NCBI GenBank assembly: GCA_964635875.1
Contig: CAZWRK010000003.1
Span: 1 to 64,000, forward strand
Source: CAZWRK01 sp964635875
GTDB taxonomy: Bacteria > Pseudomonadota > Gammaproteobacteria > Burkholderiales > Aquaspirillaceae
Length of the DNA: 64,000 nt
Direction of reading: 5' to 3'
The notes under the pieces are model-generated. The model saw only the letters and a program-made list of their open reading frames with translations. It was not told where the DNA came from and searched no databases. Position 1 is the stretch's first letter. Each line of letters starts with the position of its first letter. The position numbers and the translations under genes are program-made. Below, one piece after another: positions 48,344-57,158 of the stretch.

Positions 48344-50122
48344 CTACTTCGACTTCTTCGACGACTTCTTAGCCGACTTCTTCGTCGACTTCTTGGCAGC
48401 TTTCTTCGCCATGATGTCATCCTCCTCTTCTTCTTCAACCTCGTCTTCGTCATCGTCCGATTTCCGCTTGGTTGAAGTTTTAGCGGAACCAGACTTATTT
48501 TTAGACGATTTCTTAGACGGTTTTTCGTCGTCTTCGTCGTCGTCTTCAAAGCCTTCTAAATCGTCATCATCTTCCGTTTCCTCGTCGTCTTCATCGTCCG
48601 AATCATCGTCATCTTCCTCATCGGAATCAGCGTCTGAATCGCTGTCGTTATCATTATCATCGTCTTCTTCGTCATCCGAGTCAATACCATCTTCATCGGA
48701 ATCTTCATCTTCTTCTTCGTCGTCTAGCAGGGAAGATTCGTCAGAATCGGCGTCCGAGTCAGCATCGTCATCGTCGTCATCGCGCTTTTTCTTTTTCTTC
48801 TTCTTCTTTTTGGAAGTTTCTTCCTCTTCGTCTTCATCGTCGTCTGGAATATCCGCGCCAGGACCAGACGTTCGAGCTGAGAATACGCCTTTGACGTCGG
48901 CAGTCCAAAATTCTGGATTATCTCGCCAGGCCCATTTGAACATATTGGGTACGTCGGCAAATGCCTGTGCAACCCAGAACGCTAGTTCTTCTGTGCTGGG
49001 ATAATACAGTACGTCATCCCACCACAGGAACTTCTGCATTAATTCTTCTTCGTACTTGGAGATATCCGCGTTACGAACTTTTTTGCTGTTCGATTTATCC
49101 AGGTACGGAAGCTTGTCCAGAATGGCGATTTTGTACGACTGGAAGGAACCGCGCTTCGCGTTTTCAGCTGGTTCGTCGTACTCAACGTCAGCCGATTCGT
49201 CATCTTCGCTTTTGGTTTTGACGTTTTTGGCGATACCCAAAGCGTAGTCTAGATTTGTACGCTGTATCGGGGTTTCCGGCGCTGGGTTGTAGATACACAG
49301 TAATTTGCCGGAAGCTGGATCGACAATATTACCGTGCTCAAATTGCTCATCCGGGTCTTTGTCTGGGTTGAGCCGCTCGCTTTTGCTTTTGTACAAGTCA
49401 GTCATAAGCTGCTCAACAGCGCTGCCTGAGCATCTTACTATGACTGGTTTGTCTTTATTACGCAAGCCCAAAGGCTTACCATCTGCGAGAAAAATCGAGT
49501 CGCCGTTCTGGTAGACAACGCCTTGGAACATCGCAAAACCGGAGTTATACGATTTGATTGTATTTTCCAGGCGATACCAGTCAGGATCGAATAAATCTTT
49601 ACCGCGAATAATGCATTCTGGGCGTGGTTTGACTTTGCCTTTTCTGTCAGTTTTCTGGCAGACTCGTGACATTGCTTTCTGGAAAACAATGTACGGATTT
49701 TGCGTATTTGGGTCGTAAGCACCGTTACGCAGTTTTCGCTTATCGTACAGTAGGCACGTTAATTTTTTATCTGTCGTGCCAGCCCAGCTTACGCCGACAA
49801 GGCGGCGAAACCAATCGTGAAAATCGTCTTTCTCGATTGAGCGACGAGTACCGGTCCAAGTAGGATTTGATGAGTCAGAATCATCAATGGCCGGAATTGG
49901 CTTGAAAACTAGTGGGTAGTTTCCACTCCATTTCGGATAAACGATTTGAAGCTGCTGCGCCCACTCAGGGTTAATACAGCGGTCAATAATTGATCCACCG
50001 GCGCCGCCACCGTGTTTGCGATGGTCATAGGCTTCTGCGTCTTTGTTCTGTCGCTGACGAACTAGACCGTGTGCTTTCGATGACTTTCCTTCTAGCTTCT
50101 TTTTCTTCTTCTTATCTGCCAC
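48344..50122 (-). CDS. Candidate ssDNA-binding protein with long acidic and basic tails, 592 aa
   Basis: The GTG at 50122 (GGAG 9 nt upstream, product MADKKKKKKLEGKSS) is preferred over an ATG at 50137 that has no ribosome site. Residues ~30-400 are a globular, Trp-rich domain (WFRRLVGVSWAG; SGFAMFQGVVYQNGDSIFLA). Then ~130 residues are almost all Asp/Glu/Ser, followed by Lys/Ser/Ala repeats like a histone H1 tail. Position between polymerase and recombinase, and the acidic tail, fit a gp32-like single-strand-binding protein; this is inference and no OB-fold signature was proven. Confidence 0.55.
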   Translation of the reverse strand: MADKKKKKKLEGKSSKAHGLVRQRQNKDAEAYDHRKHGGGAGGSIIDRCINPEWAQQLQIVYPKWSGNYPLVFKPIPAIDDSDSSNPTWTGTRRSIEKDDFHDWFRRLVGVSWAGTTDKKLTCLLYDKRKLRNGAYDPNTQNPYIVFQKAMSRVCQKTDRKGKVKPRPECIIRGKDLFDPDWYRLENTIKSYNSGFAMFQGVVYQNGDSIFLADGKPLGLRNKDKPVIVRCSGSAVEQLMTDLYKSKSERLNPDKDPDEQFEHGNIVDPASGKLLCIYNPAPETPIQRTNLDYALGIAKNVKTKSEDDESADVEYDEPAENAKRGSFQSYKIAILDKLPYLDKSNSKKVRNADISKYEEELMQKFLWWDDVLYYPSTEELAFWVAQAFADVPNMFKWAWRDNPEFWTADVKGVFSARTSGPGADIPDDDEDEEEETSKKKKKKKKKRDDDDDDADSDADSDESSLLDDEEEDEDSDEDGIDSDDEEDDDNDNDSDSDADSDEEDDDDSDDEDDEETEDDDDLEGFEDDDEDDEKPSKKSSKNKSGSAKTSTKRKSDDDEDEVEEEEEDDIMAKKAAKKSTKKSAKKSSKKSK

Positions 50123-50136
50123 GAAACATAGCTCCA

Positions 50137-53100
50137 TTAAATCGAGACTAGCTTTAACAACTCAGCATCTTTTATTTTCTTCACTGCCTTGTGCAGCGGT
50201 TCATCTGGTTCTGGTAGTTTGCCTTTAGCGATTGCTTTCTTGTAAAGTGTTTCCTTAAGGGCTACTTTACCAGTTTTCTTGTCTTTGACAAATGGGTGTT
50301 GTTTGCCGGTTTTTTCCAACCAAACATTGTTGCCGATCTTGTGGTTTTCCCACCCATTCTTAAAGTTCTTTGACGCGTGCCAGCCGACCAGGCTTTCGTC
50401 TAACTTGCGGTCCCAACAATCTTGAGGCGACATTTGCACGCCCCAGAATCTGTGCAATTCGATGTCGATACCGAGGTTATACGGCTTGGCATTTTTTCTA
50501 GCCGATCCGTCTAGATTACGTGGCGTGATTGGCACTTTCTTAGACATGCATAGCGGCAGCACTTTTTGAACAAAGTTTTTGACTTCTTTGTTCGGCACGA
50601 GGAACAACGCCGCGTCATGGATTTGCAGCACAAACTTGAACCCTAGTTTATGCTTCTGACGGTACATCCGTAGTTTATCTAGCGCTCTAGACATGGCATC
50701 GGCAACCATGTTCTGCAACGGAAAGTTCATAGCCTGCCGCTCGAAGTCACCAATCATTTCTCGATCAGTGGTATACGGAAAACGGCGATGTCGTCCAAAG
50801 ACACCTGTTATGAATCTTGGCGGCGGCGGAGCACTTCTATCTCTGTGAGCAACTCTTGCGCGGCATTCAGCAAAGAATGGAACTAGTTTTGGATAGGTGC
50901 GGAAGATAGTGTCGATTACTTGCTGCGCTTCTTCTTCCGTAATTGTAACGCCTTCTTCTCGTGCCGCCAATGCCACGGCTTTTGCGCCGCGACCGTAGGC
51001 TACACCGAAGATCACCGACTTGGCCACGATTCTCATGTGCTTTTTGCCAATAGAATCTAGACCAACTTTTGTCGGCGGGCAATCATAACCGAAAGCGAGA
51101 ACGGCTATATTACTATGAATATCGTAGTAGTTCTCATGATCTTCTGGCAGCTGATTTCGCAGCGCATGTTCGATCATCAACTCATCGCCCGACAAAATCG
51201 CCATACCGAACAACTCGGCACCGACGTAGTCAGCTTCGACAAGTGTGTAGCCTTCGTCTGCTTCGATAATACTCCGCAGAGGATACTCGTACTCAGGGCC
51301 TAAGATTATTTTGTAATCTTCTTCACGACGTTTGCCTAAATTCATTAGCGGCGGTCTAGACGAAGCCCACCGACCTGTTTCTTTAAGCATCGAGATAAAA
51401 GTGCGAACTCGATCATCGTCGCAAATAGCACCCGGTAGTCCGGTTTCGTAAACTAGATTGCCATTCTCATCTGTTTCAAATGGGTCATCATCAGCCCATA
51501 TGGAGTCATCGTCAGATTCTGTTTCTTTTGGCTTGCGCAGAACTGACTTGAGTACTTGGTCAATGAAGCGATAGCTGCGGATATCCTCAATGTATTTTCC
51601 GCAGTCTTTGACAACCCATTTATCGCGCTTCTTGCTGTACACCTTCATTCGAGAAGATTCTCGAAACAAAATACCTAGCGCTGATTTGTTCGTACTAGGT
51701 TTACTTGTCTGCTCCGCCGGTGTACCTATTATGGTTTCCCATTCTCTAGGCCGCTTGTCCGTGGTGATTGCTGGCATCGCATACAGCGACATAGCACCAG
51801 GCGGTCGGATGCGTTTTGTTCGACCCTTATCGTCTTTTGAATTGTATTTTTCGCCGAAGAGCAACTCACGAACGTGGTCGGAGGATGCTAGGTTGAGCGT
51901 GGGCCATCTAGCCCAGGTCTGAATCTTTTTAGCGAGCGAATCCCGCTTACGCATAAACACCGTAGTAAGCCGGTCTAGCCTATTACGGTTGATCTTGAGT
52001 CCGACTCGTGTTATTTCTAAGGCAACAGGCGCCGCTCTATGCGTGATCCAAAAGGACTTCCAGCAGTTGTTGCCATAGGAATCTTTATCAAGCTGCTTGG
52101 CGTACTTGATGGCAATACGCCGAGTAACGTCAGCATCGTACAAAGCGTAAGGATACAGAATCTTGTCGGGACACTCGCCGTAACCTTCAAGTTGCGAGGC
52201 TTTAAGTTTGTTCTTTCGGCAGTACTCTGCTTTCCACTCGTCTAGCTTAACGTCGTACCGAGGTGCCTGCGTTAAACGTAAAGTTTGATCGGTAAGATTA
52301 AAGACGCCGGTTTCATCAATAGCGTGCGCCATCGACGCGGTATCCCAGCCGCCTTTTGTCTTACAGTCTTTCCAATTCTTGGGAGCTTCAAACTGCTTTT
52401 GTATGTCCAGACCAGCGTGCAGCAGCCACTCCATATCTGCGTTGCCGAAGTGACCAACTAGCCGCTTGTCTTTGAAGTATTCTTGAAGAAGGCTGAAAGC
52501 TACGTCACGACCATTTTTAGTCGTCAGTACTATTTTGCCATTTTTCTTTATCGGCTTACCAGCACTATTTCGTTTTATCGCTTTGAAGCTAGGTTCACCA
52601 CCAGGCTCGCATAAGGCGATGCACGCCGCAGCTTTATGCGCCCAGCTAAACTGCACACAGCGAATATACGCGCCTTCGTTTTGCGGGTGTTGCTTTTCCC
52701 ACTCGGCGTCAAACGCCACCAGCTTAGTTGGATTGTTTTTATTCGCATCGTCAATAACTTTTCGTAATTGAATTTCATTGCGAATTAAGCGATGGTCCAA
52801 ACCTTTTTCTTTAGCGCCAGGCGTAGCGCCTTGAATCAGCGTACCAAAGCTGGCTATGTCTTTGGCAAATCTGGGCTGCTTTCGCTGATCGCGCATAATA
52901 GAGTTGGGATGCTCGCACGCCATTACTTTTATGGTGTGCCAGCTTTCCGGGTCTGAAGCTGTCTTGCGCATGTCTAGCTTCAGTTCTTGAACCGTGCCGC
53001 GTACTTTGTCTAGCGTATGGTTTTTGCCTAACAGCAGTTTGAGTGCGTCGGCACCAACGCAGAGAATGTATTTGGGTTTTACTAGTCGCAACTCTTGGTG

Positions 53101-53691
53101 AAGTAGATGTTCAAACTCAGCTAGCCAAGCTGGTTTTAATGCAGACGATTTTTCACCAGGGTCAATGATCTTCATTGCTGAAGTCATGTACCAGTTCTTG
53201 GTGCCCATTATGTCTGCTTTACGGATATGCTCTAGAAAGAATGAAGCATATCCGGCTCTAAACTGACGAAGCTGCTTCAAGTCATCTTCTTGTAGCATCT
53301 TCCCAATTACCATTACGTCGCAAGGCTCGGGTCCAGTAGCTGGGCCTAGCGTTACGTTTCCGTCAGCATCTTTTTGCTGGTTGGCACTCCAGCGATGCCC
53401 ACTGACTACTGCGCGATTGGAAACATGGTCGCCGACTTTTATGTTGATGCTGACTGAGCCGGGGTTATAGAGTGCATCACGTATAATTTGACGTAATGGT
53501 TTGTCTACGTTAGTTATGGCTGCTTTCTGCCCGCGACCTTCGACTACAGCTTCTGAGCCTAATGCTCTAGCCTGCTGTAAAAAACCTGGCCCTGGTGGCG
53601 GCATACCGGGTGCACTTATCGGCCATATAGGCTTCGCACCAACTGCTTGTTCTTTCTCTTTGCGTTTGGTTTTAACAGCTAGTTTGAGCAT
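50137..53691 (-). CDS. DNA polymerase A with N-terminal uracil-DNA-glycosylase-like domain
   Basis: The 1184-aa product joins three parts. Residues ~120-285 resemble a family-4-type UDG (NWYMTSAMK; KPKYILCVGADALKLLLG; RGTV; CEHPNSI), though the first UDG motif is degenerate. Residues ~320-530 are a DEDDy 3'-5' exonuclease (FDAEWE D328/E330; NADMEW; YALYDADVT). Residues ~780-1090 are the family A polymerase: motif A EADYVGAELFG (D821), motif B RIVAKSVIFGVAYG (R887, K891, F895), motif C LQIHDAALF (D1026). The Glu after the motif C Asp is Ala here. UDG-polymerase fusions are known in SPO1-like phages. The start overlaps the primase stop by 13 nt. Confidence 0.9.
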   Translation of the reverse strand: MLKLAVKTKRKEKEQAVGAKPIWPISAPGMPPPGPGFLQQARALGSEAVVEGRGQKAAITNVDKPLRQIIRDALYNPGSVSINIKVGDHVSNRAVVSGHRWSANQQKDADGNVTLGPATGPEPCDVMVIGKMLQEDDLKQLRQFRAGYASFFLEHIRKADIMGTKNWYMTSAMKIIDPGEKSSALKPAWLAEFEHLLHQELRLVKPKYILCVGADALKLLLGKNHTLDKVRGTVQELKLDMRKTASDPESWHTIKVMACEHPNSIMRDQRKQPRFAKDIASFGTLIQGATPGAKEKGLDHRLIRNEIQLRKVIDDANKNNPTKLVAFDAEWEKQHPQNEGAYIRCVQFSWAHKAAACIALCEPGGEPSFKAIKRNSAGKPIKKNGKIVLTTKNGRDVAFSLLQEYFKDKRLVGHFGNADMEWLLHAGLDIQKQFEAPKNWKDCKTKGGWDTASMAHAIDETGVFNLTDQTLRLTQAPRYDVKLDEWKAEYCRKNKLKASQLEGYGECPDKILYPYALYDADVTRRIAIKYAKQLDKDSYGNNCWKSFWITHRAAPVALEITRVGLKINRNRLDRLTTVFMRKRDSLAKKIQTWARWPTLNLASSDHVRELLFGEKYNSKDDKGRTKRIRPPGAMSLYAMPAITTDKRPREWETIIGTPAEQTSKPSTNKSALGILFRESSRMKVYSKKRDKWVVKDCGKYIEDIRSYRFIDQVLKSVLRKPKETESDDDSIWADDDPFETDENGNLVYETGLPGAICDDDRVRTFISMLKETGRWASSRPPLMNLGKRREEDYKIILGPEYEYPLRSIIEADEGYTLVEADYVGAELFGMAILSGDELMIEHALRNQLPEDHENYYDIHSNIAVLAFGYDCPPTKVGLDSIGKKHMRIVAKSVIFGVAYGRGAKAVALAAREEGVTITEEEAQQVIDTIFRTYPKLVPFFAECRARVAHRDRSAPPPPRFITGVFGRHRRFPYTTDREMIGDFERQAMNFPLQNMVADAMSRALDKLRMYRQKHKLGFKFVLQIHDAALFLVPNKEVKNFVQKVLPLCMSKKVPITPRNLDGSARKNAKPYNLGIDIELHRFWGVQMSPQDCWDRKLDESLVGWHASKNFKNGWENHKIGNNVWLEKTGKQHPFVKDKKTGKVALKETLYKKAIAKGKLPEPDEPLHKAVKKIKDAELLKLVSI

Positions 53692-54809
53692 TTTATCTCG
53701 AAGACGTCTTGAAACTCGTTGGTCAAATCTACTGTTATTTTGTGTCGCCGCGCAACACTTGTGATAAGCTTGAACAGGTAGTTACGGTCGCAGTCCATTG
53801 GGTCTAGCTCGGTAGACATATACACCGGAAGTATTTTTGCTTCTAGGTCTTTTGACTGCCGCAGAAGTTTTGTTGCCGTTTCTATGTGGTGCGGCTTGTT
53901 TTTCTCCTCGGCAACTTTATCTTTGACCGGGTCAAGCAACACTACTAACACAGAGTCAGCGTCACAGCAGCTTACTAGCAACTTCATTTGGTTAGGCGAT
54001 ACTGTCTTTCCAAGTAACGCCATACCTTGAGGGCCTACTCCCCAGACGTCGCCAGCGCCTTCGACTAGAACTTTCGTTCTATACTTCTTTGCTCTGTCGA
54101 AGTTGTACAGGAGTTTGGACTTTTCCATGTTCGGGTCGTGAAACCATTTAGGCACAGTTTTTGGTCTGTGCACATCAAGGTAACGCCCTGTCCAGCCCGC
54201 AAACTTTCCTTTGAATACTACTGGGGCAATCAGTCGGTTTGCTGCTGCTTTGAAGGTAGGATCAGGACAAAAGCCTACGCCAAATCTTAAACCTAGCGTT
54301 TTGACATCCATTAGTCGACGATTGGCGTAAAGCACAGCTTGATGATTTGGCGACTTTTCTGCCAATCTGTCAATGCGCCAAAGCTTGCCTGGCATTTTCG
54401 GTTTGCCGCGTTTTACAAGCTTGTCTGTGGTATCGTACTCAGGTGCTGTGTCTTGGAATCCGGCAAATGCTGGATCGTATAATTGATTATACAGTTCCTT
54501 ACGTGCGTCGTAGTTGCTGAAGCAACTCTCATTCCAGCACTGAATTAGCCATAGGTTTTTTGATCTGGCTACTTCGTCGTACTGCCCCCACAGGTGACTA
54601 ATGGATAATCGCTTTTTGTGATCCCTACAAATAGGACAACGCACATGGAACTCTTGTCCAGGTGCGTCGCGTCGCAAAACATAGCGCTTGCCGTTCTCAG
54701 TAAAGACCTCGTCGTAATGATGCGCCATAGGCAGGTCGGCCCGCACTACGTCGATATTGTCTTTACCAAAAACGCGACAAAGCGCTACATACAGTTGCTT
54801 GTTGAGCAT
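53679..54809 (-). CDS. DnaG-type DNA primase
   Basis: The 376-aa product has a CHC2-like zinc finger (C58, C61 in RCPICRDH; C91, C96 in QCWNESC) and a Toprim domain: VLVEGAGDVWGV (E250) and VVLLDPVKDK (D293). The segment APVVFKGKFAGWTGRYLD fits the catalytic core N-terminal part. It would lay RNA primers with the DnaB-like helicase, whose gene ends 2 nt upstream. It is shorter than cellular DnaG because the helicase-binding C-terminal domain is missing, as is usual in phages. Confidence 0.8.
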   Translation of the reverse strand: MLNKQLYVALCRVFGKDNIDVVRADLPMAHHYDEVFTENGKRYVLRRDAPGQEFHVRCPICRDHKKRLSISHLWGQYDEVARSKNLWLIQCWNESCFSNYDARKELYNQLYDPAFAGFQDTAPEYDTTDKLVKRGKPKMPGKLWRIDRLAEKSPNHQAVLYANRRLMDVKTLGLRFGVGFCPDPTFKAAANRLIAPVVFKGKFAGWTGRYLDVHRPKTVPKWFHDPNMEKSKLLYNFDRAKKYRTKVLVEGAGDVWGVGPQGMALLGKTVSPNQMKLLVSCCDADSVLVVLLDPVKDKVAEEKNKPHHIETATKLLRQSKDLEAKILPVYMSTELDPMDCDRNYLFKLITSVARRHKITVDLTNEFQDVFEIKCSN

Positions 54810-54811
54810 AT

Positions 54812-56449
54812 TTACTTGTCTAGAGAGACACCAATGTCGTTGACGCTAATGAGCCTAGACCGCCCTGGGCGAGTGACCGGAGCAGCTTCAGCTACCTTAT
54901 GCAAATCGCGTGCGGACACTATTCTGCCACGGTCAATTCGATATGCTCCGTCCGTGCCTAAGACTCTGCCAAATGCGCCGTCAATGCGTATTACTACTGG
55001 TTCACGTTTCTCTGACCGACGTTGTTTTACGCAGGCCATTACTGCTAGATGGTCCTTTGTTTGTGTGCCTACCATGAAACCATAAACGCAGTTTTCCATG
55101 AAGTTCTTTGCTTCGCTAACGTCAGTGATTGCTGGAACTATACCGGCTTTTCGTGAGTTTGCTTTTGTGTCCATCTGGTGGAAAATCCAGACTGGCGTAT
55201 CGAACTTCTTGGCAATAGAGTTTGAGACACGTAAAGGAAAACGTCCCAGCAGATGCCGCAGTTGTCTATCTGGGTCTTTGTTGTGGATTTGGCAATGACG
55301 ATCAGCGGCGGCGCCAGCATAGTCAATTGCCACCATTGCTACACCAGGGTTACCTGCTTGTTGTTGGTGTCTTGCGATAATTTTCGCAATACCTTGCTCC
55401 ATGTCGCCGGATAGGTCGTATAGGGCTCTATCGTGACCGGAGAAATCAATCACACGCATATTCTTGTTCAGCTGATCTTTGGCGGTCTTCACGCGCTCAA
55501 GCTCACCTGGAACTTTCATATTACGGTCAAACATCGACTTGTATCGTGTTTTCTCGTAAGGCTTGTAGTTCTTTTTCTTCATCGTGCTCATCTTGTCCCA
55601 CTTGCCTTCTGCGATTAAGTCTTTGTGACAGTTAGCAGCGTAGGATAAGAACCGAGGACGAACTAGCGGTAACTCTTCTTCGTAAGCGATATAGTATGCA
55701 ACAGGCAGCTTGTCAATTAAGCCGGTGTTTTGTTGCGCTTGATAGTAGTTAGCAGCATTCACAACTAGTTGGCACGCTATGGTCGTTTTGCACACACCGT
55801 AAGGTGCACAAAACCCATAGACTTCTCCACCAACGTGACCGCCCTTCATGAACGTATCTAGAAAATCAATACCCGTAGATATCGGCTTAATCACTTCCAT
55901 CGTATCGAAATCGTCTGGAAATGGTTCGTTGATATCTGCGCTGTCGATAGAGTGGATTCGCTCGATCTTGGCTATCGACTCTTGCAGTAGCTCGGGAAGT
56001 CCTGCAAGCACGCCTTTATTACTAACCAAGCTTTCGACGCTAGCTTGCACTACTTGCTCTAGCAATCGCTTGGTGTACTTAATGACTTTAGATCGGTTTT
56101 CAATGCGCGACTCTTTAGTCAACGCAATAAACTTTGACAGTATTCTGTCAGCAGACTCAAGCTGGTGTTCCGCTATATCTCCGTCAAAATTCTCAACCCA
56201 CGAGTTAAGCTCGGTGGTGAATATATCTTTTGGCGGAAGCTTCTCGTATTCCTCGTAGTGCTTGTCAGTTATATCAACAACTGCGGCAAAGTGTACGCCG
56301 TACTTTTGCAGTACTTCCGGCGTCAGCTGTCCACGAACAGTAGAGAAGAAGCTCTTATCGCGAGCGTACATAGCGACTATCAGCTCAAGTTGCGCCTGGC
56401 TTACGTGTTTCTGGTAAGCTGGCAACTTGGGTTTTTGCTTAAACGCCAC
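54812..56449 (-). CDS. DnaB-like replicative helicase
   Basis: The 545-aa product starts at GTG (GGAGG 8 nt upstream). The RecA-fold core has P-loop GFCAPYGVCKTTIACQL (~212-228; Cys replaces the usual Gly before Lys), Walker B MVAIDYAGAAAD and VWIFHQMDTKANS as the motif 3/4 region; STGIDFLDTFMKGGHVGGEV precedes the P-loop as in DnaB. The N-terminal ~170 residues are helical and would be the primase-interacting domain. It forms the hexameric helicase at the fork with the downstream primase and polymerase. Confidence 0.85.
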   Translation of the reverse strand: MAFKQKPKLPAYQKHVSQAQLELIVAMYARDKSFFSTVRGQLTPEVLQKYGVHFAAVVDITDKHYEEYEKLPPKDIFTTELNSWVENFDGDIAEHQLESADRILSKFIALTKESRIENRSKVIKYTKRLLEQVVQASVESLVSNKGVLAGLPELLQESIAKIERIHSIDSADINEPFPDDFDTMEVIKPISTGIDFLDTFMKGGHVGGEVYGFCAPYGVCKTTIACQLVVNAANYYQAQQNTGLIDKLPVAYYIAYEEELPLVRPRFLSYAANCHKDLIAEGKWDKMSTMKKKNYKPYEKTRYKSMFDRNMKVPGELERVKTAKDQLNKNMRVIDFSGHDRALYDLSGDMEQGIAKIIARHQQQAGNPGVAMVAIDYAGAAADRHCQIHNKDPDRQLRHLLGRFPLRVSNSIAKKFDTPVWIFHQMDTKANSRKAGIVPAITDVSEAKNFMENCVYGFMVGTQTKDHLAVMACVKQRRSEKREPVVIRIDGAFGRVLGTDGAYRIDRGRIVSARDLHKVAEAAPVTRPGRSRLISVNDIGVSLDK

Positions 56450-57158
56450 GCAATAAACCTCCAGTTAGTCGCTCTTCAAGTTTTATTAGCCTGGGTGGAA
56501 TATGCTTGCCCCATACAGCTTGATACTCAGCCGGACTCATTAAGTATTGCGCTAGCGCCAGCTTCTCGTAGTAAGCCGCCACATCATGCAATTTTTCTGA
56601 GCAGGCCATGCTGTATCGAAACAGTGGAGACAGGGCAACGCCATGCTCGTCAAGAAGTACGAACTTGCATTCTTCTTTCTTAGACGCCAGGCCATACTTA
56701 GCAACGGTACTCATCCAGTAGTTAAAGCAGCTTTCCTTTTGCGCTCTAAACTGGTGGTCAATCTCCTCTTTTATTTTGCTACATGCCTCTTTATACATAG
56801 GCAGGTACTTCTCGTTGGCGAGCGAATTAGGATGCACAAAAAAGTGCGCCCTACCGCGCAGCCTAGCCTCATCGAAGCGAGCTTTTACGCACTTGGTAAA
56901 ATTTAAACCGTGCGTCAGAAAAAACATGACGGCATTTTGCCATTCACGTTCTTTGTACTTCTTAGGTACAGCAGTAAAGCCGGTGTCTTGCAAGTACGCC
57001 AGATTTCGCTGCTCCGTGTATATTGCTCGCAAGTGTTGTACTAGATACTCTAGCGACGAACTTTCAACTTTTTTCGTTTGGCTTTGGAAAACGATTTTAA
57101 GTTTGAGTTTGCCAACTTTGAATCGTACTGTGCGCCTGCTGGTAGTTTTTGTTTCCAT
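56439..57158 (-). CDS. Unknown protein, 239 aa
   Basis: AAGGA lies before the ATG. The first 109 nt overlap the end of the helicase gene. The product is basic and helical with Phe/Tyr/Cys residues (CFNYWMSTVAKYGLASKKEE). No family was recognised. Its place between the UvsW-like and DnaB-like helicases would suit a helicase loader or accessory factor, but no loader motif was identified. Confidence 0.6.
   Translation of the reverse strand: METKTTSRRTVRFKVGKLKLKIVFQSQTKKVESSSLEYLVQHLRAIYTEQRNLAYLQDTGFTAVPKKYKEREWQNAVMFFLTHGLNFTKCVKARFDEARLRGRAHFFVHPNSLANEKYLPMYKEACSKIKEEIDHQFRAQKESCFNYWMSTVAKYGLASKKEECKFVLLDEHGVALSPLFRYSMACSEKLHDVAAYYEKLALAQYLMSPAEYQAVWGKHIPPRLIKLEERLTGGLLRGV

Noticed and set aside
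48393..49004. 203-codon plus-strand Ser-rich frame
   Set aside because: It is the mirror of the Asp/Glu-coding repeat on the minus strand.
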